Notes under the pieces: model-generated | Told to the model about the DNA's origin: nothing | Seen by the model: the letters and a program-made list of their open reading frames with translations, nothing else | Databases searched by the model: none | Part shown: one piece after another, positions 1 to 5,673 of the stretch | Layout of the letters: every line of letters begins with the position of its first letter | Position numbering within the stretch: the first letter of the stretch is position 1 | Source: Planctomycetaceae bacterium UBA4655 | GTDB lineage: Bacteria; Planctomycetota; Planctomycetia; Pirellulales; UBA1268 | Assembly: GCA_002405515.1 (NCBI GenBank) | Contig: DHLZ01000119.1 | Span: forward strand, 1-11,245 | DNA length: 11,245 nucleotides | Reading direction: 5' to 3' | Program-made: the position numbers and the translations under genes

Positions 1-58
1 GTTGCCCTGCAGGCGTTTGCTGGAAATGCCCGGAAGCCCGAGGCGCGAGCCGAGAGGG
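1..58 (-). repeat. Inverted, diverged copy of the 48-bp repeat unit
   Basis: Read on the minus strand, this stretch has the same layout as the tandem units at 168-330. A CCTGCAGGG end (6-13 on the plus strand is the palindrome CCTGCAGG) is followed by a 17-nt middle and then a CGCCTCGGGCTTCCG-type block. The ends match the tandem units almost perfectly: 12 of 13 against 204-216, and 27 of 28 between 31-58 and 159-186. The 17-nt middle matches at only about 2 positions. The copy runs off the left edge of the window, so its full extent is unknown. Confidence 0.75.
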
Positions 59-186
59 ACGTCAGGGTCGCGCCAAGAGCCGGGTGATTTGGCAAAACAG
101 CGTCCATTCCGAGCGTTTTTGAGTACCTCGACGCCGCTTTTCTGCACATCGTCACCTCCCCTCTCGGCTTGCGCCTCGGGCTTCCG
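31..186. repeat. 28-bp inverted repeat enclosing a 100-bp core
   Basis: Bases 31-58 and 159-186 are inverted copies matching at 27 of 28 positions. The one mismatch (47 against 170) would be a G-U pair in plus-strand RNA. The 100-bp core at 59-158 has no open frame that looks like a gene. The arms are the conserved blocks of opposed repeat units, so this may simply be two repeat copies in opposite orientation, but the transcript could fold into a long stem. Confidence 0.75.
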
Positions 187-330
187 TAGTGGGCAACTGT
201 TGACCTGCAGGGAAACTTGCGCCTCGGGCTTCCGTAGTGGGCAACTGTTGACCTGCAGGGAAGCTTGCGCCTCGGGCTTCCGTAGTGGGCAACTTTTCGC
301 CTGCAGGGAAACTTGCGCCTCGGGCTTCCG
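168..330 (+). repeat. 48-bp tandem repeat, about 3.4 copies
   Basis: Three full 48-bp units lie head to tail at 168-215, 216-263 and 264-311, and a fourth breaks off after 19 bases (312-330). Each unit begins CTTGCGCCTCGGGCTTCCG and ends CCTGCAGGGAA plus one base. Units 1 and 2 differ only in the last base. Unit 3 also changes at the end of its middle segment (CTTTTCG in place of CTGTTGA). Because 48 is a multiple of three, open frames run through on both strands with a 16-residue period. I read these as a by-product of the repeat and not as a gene. The array lies downstream of the minus-strand PQQ-like gene. Confidence 0.9.
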
Positions 331-534
331 GGAAAGTCAGCAGGCCGAGTTGCCCGCAGAATAATGTCAACAACTCGATGCTCCCGGTAGTAACTTCCCG
401 CCATTCGATGCCGACTTCGCTTCGCGATCCTTGCTTCGCTCGTCGACATACGCCGGCTCCCGGGCACGGGCAGCCCCTCACGTCAACTCTTTGGCAGATT
501 GACGCTGAACGCCGGGTGAGCAGTCGCTCCGTCG
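331..534. other. Non-coding stretch with a small hairpin
   Basis: No credible gene is seen between the repeat array and the end of the PQQ-like gene. One 7-bp inverted repeat stands out: CGAGTTG at 346-352 and CAACTCG at 371-377, with an 18-nt loop. It lies about 160 nt past the stop of the minus-strand gene and has no T-tract on the transcript side, so I do not call it a terminator. A short direct repeat of TTCGCT-like sequence occurs near 415-445. Nothing else is recognisable. Confidence 0.5.
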
Positions 535-1806
535 TTAGCGGCCCACTTCGAGGCAGGCGAGTGTCGTGTCGTCGCGGATGAAGAGGCGGCCCGCGGCGAG
601 CGCGGGGAGCGCGCGGAGCGTGCCCTCGAGCACTCGAGCCCGCGAGAGCACCCGCAGGCCCTCGGGGCTCGGCCGCACGAGCACGATCTCGCCGTTGGTC
701 TTGGCCACGACGAGCTTTCCGTCGGCCGAAAGCATCGTCCCGTAGCCGAACGACCGCTCGCGCCAGGCGATCCGTCCGGTCGCCGCCTCGATGCATACGA
801 AGTCACCCGCGGGCCCGTCGTCCCGACCGTCGATCGCGTAGATGTGGTCGTCGATCACGATCGGCGTGCAGTATTGCGTGGCGAGCGAGTCGGTTCCTTC
901 CCACGTACGACGGAACGAGTCCGCGTGGAAGCCACCGCAGACGGACCCGATGCCGTACGATGCCGTGACGAGCAGACGCATGCCGCCGTCGCCTGCCCTG
1001 AACACGACGGGGCTGGCGGCGTTGACCGTCGGCCCGCGCATGCCGAACGGAAACTGCCAGCGGACCTTGCCGCCTTCCGGCTCGATCAGCAGGCACTGGT
1101 AGCGTGTCACCATCACCATGCAGGTTCGCCCATCCACCGTCGCAGCCACGGGCGACGAGTAGCTGGCAGGCTCGCGGGTCGTCGTCCATGTCGTGGCCCC
1201 GGTGGCGAGCGAGAATCCCACGACCCCGGCTTCTTCGCGGGTGCCACCGACATTCACGATCACGGTGCCACCGGCGACCAGCGGCGTGCTCCCGGCGCCG
1301 AAGTAGCCCTCCTGGGCTCCGAAGTCGCGATGCGTGTCCCGCCGCCACCGCAGCCCGCCGGTCGCCGCATCGTGGCAGGAGAGCACACCCTGCGCACCGA
1401 AAGAGATGACGACGTCGTCGATCACGACGGCCGCGCAGAGAGGGCCGTTGCCGCCGCCCACCTGGGCCGTGAAGGTCGTGGGGTGGCCCTCCTGCCAGAG
1501 TGTTTTTCCGCTGCCGATGTCGATCGCCTCGAGCACCTCGCGGTCGTCCACGCGATGGAAGAGATACGCCCGCCCACCGCGCACGGCGATGCCGGCGTAG
1601 CCGCTGCCGACCGTCCGTCGCCAGGCCGCCCGCGGCCCCTGCGCCGGCCAACGCTCGGCCAGTTTCTCGTCGGCCGAGGCGATGCCGTTGCGGGTGGGGC
1701 CGAGGATCTGGGGCCAGTCGCCGGCCTCGACCGTCGCGACGGTGAACACGGCGAGCAGGCAGGACCGGTATGGTGCGAAGCGGCGGGCGACGTCGCGTGA
1801 TGGCAT
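535..1806 (-). CDS. Secreted PQQ-like beta-propeller repeat protein
   Basis: This 423-residue protein is probably exported and folds as a PQQ-type (outer membrane assembly/quinoprotein-like) beta-propeller. Residues 1-28 look like a signal peptide (basic start, then SCLLAVFTVATVEAG). The mature protein starts near DWPQILGPTRNG (30-41), a motif typical of planctomycete proteins of this class. Blade-ending TGxxxW-type motifs place tryptophans at 104, 154, 207, 250, 302 and 348, which supports at least six blades. No catalytic calcium/PQQ site or haem motif is visible, so a binding or scaffold role is more likely than dehydrogenase activity; this is inference. The start has GGAG at 1818-1821, 11 nt upstream. 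It lies only 20 nt after the amine oxidase gene, so it is probably the last gene of that operon. Confidence 0.88.
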   Translation of the reverse strand: MPSRDVARRFAPYRSCLLAVFTVATVEAGDWPQILGPTRNGIASADEKLAERWPAQGPRAAWRRTVGSGYAGIAVRGGRAYLFHRVDDREVLEAIDIGSGKTLWQEGHPTTFTAQVGGGNGPLCAAVVIDDVVISFGAQGVLSCHDAATGGLRWRRDTHRDFGAQEGYFGAGSTPLVAGGTVIVNVGGTREEAGVVGFSLATGATTWTTTREPASYSSPVAATVDGRTCMVMVTRYQCLLIEPEGGKVRWQFPFGMRGPTVNAASPVVFRAGDGGMRLLVTASYGIGSVCGGFHADSFRRTWEGTDSLATQYCTPIVIDDHIYAIDGRDDGPAGDFVCIEAATGRIAWRERSFGYGTMLSADGKLVVAKTNGEIVLVRPSPEGLRVLSRARVLEGTLRALPALAAGRLFIRDDTTLACLEVGR

Positions 1807-1817
1807 GATCGATCAAT

Positions 1818-1821
1818 CTCC
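1818..1821 (-). promoter_or_regulatory. Ribosome binding site of the PQQ-like gene
   Basis: GGAG on the minus strand lies 11 nt before the ATG at 1804-1806, within the 20-nt gap after the upstream stop codon. The spacing is slightly long, but no better start is in reach. Confidence 0.5.
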
Positions 1822-1826
1822 GGAAT

Positions 1827-2972
1827 TCATTGTCGGGGGGCCATGGAACGCGTTGGCGAGAGAAATTGCACGGGCAGGTCGGTGCGGCCGTGGAGGGCGA
1901 GGTCGGCGACCGCCTCGCCGATGACCGGCGCGAACTTGAATCCGTGTCCGGAGAAGCCGGCCGCGATCGTGACGCCATCGTGATCCGGATGGAGCCCGAC
2001 GAGGAAGTGCCCGTCCGGCGACATCGTGTAGAGACACACGGCATGGTCCACCAAGCCGCGGCCGAGCGAAGGGATCCGCCGTGCGACGGCGTCTTCCACG
2101 CTTCGTCGCTCACCGTCGTCGAGCCCGCGGTCGATGGCCAGCGGATCGCTCACCGTCCTGCCGCCCGTGTGCTCGGCCACCTTCACGCCCCTGCCGTCGA
2201 TCGCGGGAAATCCGTAGAAGAAGCCCTCCGCCATGTCGAACGCGAAGCAGGGGAGCCTGCCAGGGGAGAACGTTTTGGCGGTTTCCGGCGGGGGGCGGTA
2301 CCAGAAGAGCGACTTTCGCAGCACGGTGAGACGCACCGCGGGGAGTCGGAGGAGCGCCGTCGCCCAGGCACCTGGTGCGAGCACGAGCCGATGGGCGTGG
2401 AAGTCGCCGCGGTCGGTCTCGACGAGAGCGTCGCGTCCGTCGGACCGCCAGCCCCTGACCGCGCCGCCGATGTCGCACCGTGCCCCGGCGCGGATCGCCT
2501 CGTCGGCATGCGCCCGCACGCAGTCTTCGACGAAAAGGTGGCCGCCGCGTGGCTCGTAGACCGTCGCCCAGTCGTCCGGCAGCGAGAACACGGGAAACCG
2601 CCCCATGGCCTCGGTCGGGGAGAGCCGCTCGATGGAGAGGTCGTGCACCTCCGCGGAGCGGATGGAGCCGGCGATCACCTCGCCGTCGGGCGGGCCGGCC
2701 ATCAGCAGTCCGTTCTCGACGAGCAGCGTGCGGCCGCTGGCCCGCTCCAGATCCCGCCAGAGTTCGTAGCTCCGTCGCAGCAGGGGGACATAGTCCGGAT
2801 GCTCGAAGTAGGCGAGGCGGATGAGCCGCGTCTGACCGTGGGAGCTGCCGAAGGCATGGGCGATCGGGAAGCGGTCGAGCACGAGTACACTCGCACCGCG
2901 GCGGGCGAGATGGCACGCGGCGGCGGCACCGATGCCTCCGCCTCCCACGACGATGACGTCGAAGCTCGGCAT
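1827..2972 (-). CDS. solA: FAD-dependent N-methyl amino acid oxidase (SolA/monomeric sarcosine oxidase type)
   Basis: This 381-residue flavoenzyme has the usual length for monomeric sarcosine oxidase/N-methyl-L-tryptophan oxidase. These enzymes oxidise secondary amino acids with O2, giving the amino acid, formaldehyde and H2O2. An N-terminal Rossmann motif VVGGGGIG (8-15) binds FAD. The block SSHGQTRLIRLAY puts His45, Arg49 and Arg52 where the family has its conserved flavin and substrate residues. GRGVKVAEH carries Lys264 (the O2-activating Lys265 of MSOX) and His268. VCLYTMSPDGHF carries Cys313, the expected site of covalent FAD attachment, and GFSGHGFK (339-346) is the C-terminal family block. 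No signal peptide is seen, so it is cytoplasmic. It starts 18 nt after the glycosyltransferase stop with no strong ribosome site, suggesting translational coupling. The exact substrate (sarcosine, N-methyltryptophan or another N-methyl amine) is not decided by the sequence; the symbol is by family. Confidence 0.9.
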   Translation of the reverse strand: MPSFDVIVVGGGGIGAAAACHLARRGASVLVLDRFPIAHAFGSSHGQTRLIRLAYFEHPDYVPLLRRSYELWRDLERASGRTLLVENGLLMAGPPDGEVIAGSIRSAEVHDLSIERLSPTEAMGRFPVFSLPDDWATVYEPRGGHLFVEDCVRAHADEAIRAGARCDIGGAVRGWRSDGRDALVETDRGDFHAHRLVLAPGAWATALLRLPAVRLTVLRKSLFWYRPPPETAKTFSPGRLPCFAFDMAEGFFYGFPAIDGRGVKVAEHTGGRTVSDPLAIDRGLDDGERRSVEDAVARRIPSLGRGLVDHAVCLYTMSPDGHFLVGLHPDHDGVTIAAGFSGHGFKFAPVIGEAVADLALHGRTDLPVQFLSPTRSMAPRQ

Positions 2973-2990
2973 GCGGCTGTTGTACCCGGA

Positions 2991-3869
2991 TTACCCCCTC
3001 GCGAGGATCGATTCCATAATCCGCCGCCGAATCGAGGCGTCGCGGAAGGCTTCCCGGTAGGAGGCGCCGTCGAGGTGGAGGAACGCCTCGTCGAGAAGGA
3101 GCATGGCGTACGGCGGCCTCCCGTCTCCGAGTTCGATCTGCACGATGCGGTGGCCGGCCTCGCCGACGGCGGCCGGGTCGAGATGGCGGTAGAAGCCGGT
3201 CCAGTTGCCGCCGCCGGTGTCGAGCCCCAACTCGATGCGGTGCTTGAAGTCCACGGCGAGACCCTCGGCTGCGGCGGGCCGGAAGAAGCAGTAGCCGGCC
3301 CAGAGGTTCCACGCCTGCGGATGGGTCAGCGAAGCCCCCCGCAAGCCGTAGGCGGCACGTCCCGCGAGGCGGCTTCGCAGATCGAGAGATGCGACCGGAA
3401 TGCAGTCGTGGTCGATGAAGCCCGCGACATCGAGGCGGGCATGCCGGACGACGTTGAACCAGACCCAGTTGAGCGCGATGCCGTGGGAGCGGTTGGGGCT
3501 CCACTCGGGATTCCTCGGCAACGGCAGGTAGCGCACGCCCCGTTGCCTGCAGAGGCCTTCATGGGCGACGCGGGCCGAGCGGTCGCTCGAGTTGTCGATG
3601 ACGACGAGACGGAGATCAGGATGGTTCCTCGACCACTGTCGGGTGAGCAGGTCGATGGCCCATGGAGTGTTGAAGGCGATCGTGAAGGCCGCTTCGCGCA
3701 CCCCGTCATGGGAGAGTTGGTCCGCGATCCGCCACCCCTCCGCCGCCGCCGCGCGGCGGAAGGTCCGGTCGATGAGCCCGTTGCGGAGGTTCTTGGCGGA
3801 ACGCAAGACGCGGTTGCCGTGGAACGCCCGCGATGCGGCACGGGTGATCCGTTGGACTGCGGACAGCAT
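2991..3869 (-). CDS. Glycosyltransferase family 2-like protein
   Basis: This 292-residue protein has no signal peptide or membrane helix and resembles GT-A fold glycosyltransferases. An N-terminal basic region (1-60) precedes the core. The core has FTIAFNTPW (62-70), a beta-strand ending in VVIDNSS (89-95) like the nucleotide-binding start of family 2 enzymes, and FIDHDCIP (151-158), which fits the DxD-type metal site as DHD. LDTGGGNW (216-223) and the C-terminal FLHLDGASY (263-271) with His265 resemble conserved late blocks of such enzymes. Donor and acceptor are unknown. It is probably the first gene of the trio with the amine oxidase and the PQQ-like protein. The ATG at 3867-3869 has only a weak ribosome site, and csrA ends 65 nt upstream. 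It could also belong to another GT-A-like family, so the call is moderate. Confidence 0.68.
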   Translation of the reverse strand: MLSAVQRITRAASRAFHGNRVLRSAKNLRNGLIDRTFRRAAAAEGWRIADQLSHDGVREAAFTIAFNTPWAIDLLTRQWSRNHPDLRLVVIDNSSDRSARVAHEGLCRQRGVRYLPLPRNPEWSPNRSHGIALNWVWFNVVRHARLDVAGFIDHDCIPVASLDLRSRLAGRAAYGLRGASLTHPQAWNLWAGYCFFRPAAAEGLAVDFKHRIELGLDTGGGNWTGFYRHLDPAAVGEAGHRIVQIELGDGRPPYAMLLLDEAFLHLDGASYREAFRDASIRRRIMESILARG

Positions 3870-3934
3870 GAGACACCAGGGGCGAAGGCCGCGAAGAGCT
3901 TACTCTCCGGACGGCCATCGCGGTGACCATGGTG
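3870..3934 (-). other. csrA-glycosyltransferase gap with an inverted repeat
   Basis: GACACCA at 3872-3878 and TGGTGTC at 3930-3936 can pair across a 51-nt loop. The second arm overlaps the csrA stop codon, and the 8-bp palindrome ACCATGGT sits at 3926-3933. There is no T-tract on the transcript side, so whether csrA reads through into the glycosyltransferase gene is open. Confidence 0.3.
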
Positions 3935-4117
3935 TCAGGCGGCACGCGAGTCCGGCCGTTCCTCGTCCACCGGCTCGAGTTCCTCCCGCAACACCCGCAC
4001 GCCGTCGGGCGCGTCGATCCCGATCCGGACCTTGTCGCCGCTGACCCTCACGACGGTCACGACGATCGAATTGCCGACCCGGATGCGCTGGCTTTGCTTG
4101 CGGGAGAGGATGAGCAT
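3935..4117 (-). CDS. csrA: Carbon storage regulator CsrA
   Basis: This is a 60-residue protein, the usual length for CsrA, a homodimeric RNA-binding protein that recognises GGA motifs in mRNA leaders and alters translation or stability. The family signature is clear: MLILSRK at the start, RVSGDKVRIGIDAP in the middle (24-37), and VLREEL (42-47) with Arg44, the key RNA-contact residue. The tail after 48 is acidic and variable, as expected. A longer frame reaches upstream to 4249, but its extra 44 residues do not resemble CsrA. The ATG at 4115-4117 has a good GGAG seven bases upstream, so I take the short form. It lies divergent from the BBP7 gene and upstream of the glycosyltransferase. CsrA often controls motility, attachment and envelope functions; any link to its neighbours is inference. 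Confidence 0.95.
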   Translation of the reverse strand: MLILSRKQSQRIRVGNSIVVTVVRVSGDKVRIGIDAPDGVRVLREELEPVDEERPDSRAA

Positions 4118-4124
4118 GGATTGG

Positions 4125-4128
4125 CTCC
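4125..4128 (-). promoter_or_regulatory. csrA ribosome binding site
   Basis: GGAG on the minus strand stands seven bases before the ATG at 4115-4117 and decides the short csrA start. It contains GGA, the core of CsrA targets, so self-repression by binding here is possible (inference from known csrA autoregulation). Confidence 0.7.
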
Positions 4129-4131
4129 GGT

Positions 4132-4153
4132 GGTATGGATGGGGTATGGATGG
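4132..4153 (-). repeat. Tandem 11-bp direct repeat in the csrA leader
   Basis: Two perfect 11-bp copies abut at 4132-4142 and 4143-4153. They read GGTATGGATGG on the plus strand and CCATCCATACC in the csrA direction. They end three bases before the csrA GGAG. The 11-bp period is close to one turn of DNA helix, which suits a tandem operator, but an RNA role is equally possible. Confidence 0.75.
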
Positions 4154-4155
4154 CT

Positions 4156-4265
4156 GGGCAAACTGCCCCTGGTACGCAATATCGGTCGATCGCGCAAGCC
4201 TTCTTGCGTGGTTTTGGCGGAGATTAACGACGTCATCCGTCGCGCTCATGCGACCGTGACGGATG
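4156..4265. promoter_or_regulatory. Hairpin cluster in the csrA-BBP7 intergenic region
   Basis: Three perfect short inverted repeats lie between the divergent genes. GGGCA/TGCCC is at 4156-4160 and 4164-4168 with a 3-nt loop. CGCAAG/CTTGCG is at 4193-4198 and 4203-4208 with a 4-nt loop. CATCCGTC/GACGGATG is at 4234-4241 and 4258-4265. The last competes with a GTCGC/GCGAC pair at 4239-4243 and 4250-4254. The promoters of both genes must lie in or near this region, but no convincing -35/-10 pair could be picked by eye. Confidence 0.4.
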
Positions 4266-4371
4266 CTCCGAATCGACTCTCCGTGACGATCGCCGGATTC
4301 GCGTCGTCTTTCGGTGTGGCGACGGATCGAGCGGTCGGGAAGCGTGTCGGGGTCGCATCGGGGGGAATCTC

Positions 4372-5661
4372 ATGATTCAAGTCCGTGTTCGTGCCGTAAT
4401 GCCGTGGGCCGTCGTCGTGGCGGCCGTGTTGATGCCGGTGGTGGCATTCGCCGACGAGACCGAACGTCCCGCGACGGACGAGATCTTCGAGCAGGTCGAC
4501 GAGAAGGAAGACACCGAGAAGAAAGACGCCGACGAGCCGGTTATCCCCGCTCCCGTGAAGAAGAAGAACGGCACGGCGACGAAGGAGAAGGGCGACGCGG
4601 TGGAGAAGGAAAGGATCATCGCGCCGCAGATGGAGGAGTATTTCGAGTTTGCCGAGCCCGGCGCGATTGCCGACGAGGAGGTCGTGGCGATGTCGTGTCC
4701 GCCGTCGAGGGCCGCATCCCGACAGGACTACGCGGTGTTCGACGTGCTCTTCCTGCAGCGGGACGATGCGACGAACAACCAGCCGCTCGCGATCGCCAAT
4801 GACAACTCGCCAAATCCCGGCAAATTCCTGATGACGACCCGCAGCATGACGCCCACCGTGGCGCCGGGGGTGAGGCTCTTCTACGGATGGAGAAACGCGG
4901 ACTGCACCGGCTGGGAGGCGGGATACGTGGGCGTCTATGGCATGTACGGCGACGCGCTCGCCGCGGGAGCGAACCAGGTGAACGTTCCCGGCGATCTCGG
5001 TGAGAACGTGCCGGGCTTCACGGACGCCACGTTCGTGCAAGGCGACTACTGGTCGTCTCTCAATTCGGCGGAGCTCAACGTCTTTCGCTCCAACTGCTTC
5101 GAGGGCTGCGACCCGTGCGCGCGGTTCGCGTGCCACCGGTGCTACCACCGCACCGCGGTGGATTGGCTCGCCGGCTTTCGGTGGGCGAGTCTCGAAGAGC
5201 AGGCGACGCTCGGGGTGATCGGGCGGGCCGGCGACCGGCCCACGCCCTACACCGTGAATGCGAGTTCGAACCTCATCGGCTTCCAGGTCGGTGTCCGCGG
5301 CCGGACGGAATGGCGGCGGATCGCCTTCGAGGGCGGGATCAAGACGGCGCTCGCCGGCGCGACGCTCTACCAGTCGCAGTCGGATATCGCGAGCCCGATC
5401 AACGGGTTCGTGGCGAGACCGGCCCGGTCGTCATCGACCGGCGGCGTCGGCATGATCGCCGACATCAACCTGGCGGCGATCTACCGGATCAACCGGGTCT
5501 GGGGGCTGAGGGCCGGCTACAACATGCTCTGGCTGTCGGGCGTGGCGCTGGCGCCGAGCCAGTTCGACTTCTCGTTCAACGGCGACAGCGGCCTCGGCCT
5601 CGACCACGGCGCGGGCCTGTTCCTCAACGGCGCGAGCCTCGGCCTCGAGGCCCGTTGGTGA
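4372..5661 (+). CDS. BBP7-type outer membrane beta-barrel protein
   Basis: This 429-residue protein resembles the planctomycete BBP7 (putative beta-barrel porin 7) family. A signal peptide covers residues 1-27 (hydrophobic PWAVVVAAVLMPVVAFA, cut before DE). Residues 28-85 form a highly charged Lys/Glu/Asp-rich segment, probably periplasmic. From about 118 alternating strands run to the C-terminus: YAVFDVLFLQR near the start, GVRLFYGWR, VDWLAGFRWASLEE (263-276), LIGFQVGVRGRTEW, and a final LGLEARW. The terminal aromatic Trp429 fits the recognition signal of outer-membrane barrels. A loop holds five cysteines (242, 246, 249, 254, 257), useful for disulfides or metal. The ATG follows a G-rich ribosome site (GGGGGGA, 4360-4366) by five bases; Met10 is a less likely start. 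It is divergent from csrA and convergent with the FKBP gene. Substrate unknown. Confidence 0.85.
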   Translation: MIQVRVRAVMPWAVVVAAVLMPVVAFADETERPATDEIFEQVDEKEDTEKKDADEPVIPAPVKKKNGTATKEKGDAVEKERIIAPQMEEYFEFAEPGAIADEEVVAMSCPPSRAASRQDYAVFDVLFLQRDDATNNQPLAIANDNSPNPGKFLMTTRSMTPTVAPGVRLFYGWRNADCTGWEAGYVGVYGMYGDALAAGANQVNVPGDLGENVPGFTDATFVQGDYWSSLNSAELNVFRSNCFEGCDPCARFACHRCYHRTAVDWLAGFRWASLEEQATLGVIGRAGDRPTPYTVNASSNLIGFQVGVRGRTEWRRIAFEGGIKTALAGATLYQSQSDIASPINGFVARPARSSSTGGVGMIADINLAAIYRINRVWGLRAGYNMLWLSGVALAPSQFDFSFNGDSGLGLDHGAGLFLNGASLGLEARW

Positions 5662-5673
5662 CGCCCGGCGTCA
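5659..5673. terminator. Palindrome shared by two convergent stop codons
   Basis: TGACGCC-C-GGCGTCA is a perfect 7-bp-arm inverted repeat whose outer three bases on each side are the TGA stops of the BBP7 gene (plus) and the FKBP gene (minus). With one bulged base (5674) the stem extends by about four pairs into GG/CC and T-rich ends. No T-tract follows on either side, so intrinsic termination is uncertain. A shared bidirectional 3' hairpin is the simplest reading. Confidence 0.5.

Noticed and set aside
168..330. Possible CRISPR array (conserved block with a fixed-length middle)
   Set aside because: The middles are 17 nt and two are identical, too short and not unique; no cas gene is present and an inverted copy lies beside it.
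152..796. A 214-codon minus-strand frame reading through the tandem repeat
   Set aside because: Its 16-residue repeats follow from the 48-bp DNA period, and its upstream part overlaps the PQQ-like gene out of frame.
2110..3504. A 464-codon minus-strand frame
   Set aside because: It overlaps two well-supported genes on the same strand in another frame and gives an Arg-rich product without motifs.
1830..3926. A 698-codon open frame on the plus strand
   Set aside because: It lies opposite the amine oxidase and glycosyltransferase genes, whose family motifs are clear. The product has no recognisable motif and the frame is the usual GC-rich shadow.
4118..4249. N-terminal extension of CsrA by 44 residues
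   Set aside because: The extension does not resemble CsrA and it covers the leader repeats; the short start has a well-placed GGAG and the normal MLILSRK start.
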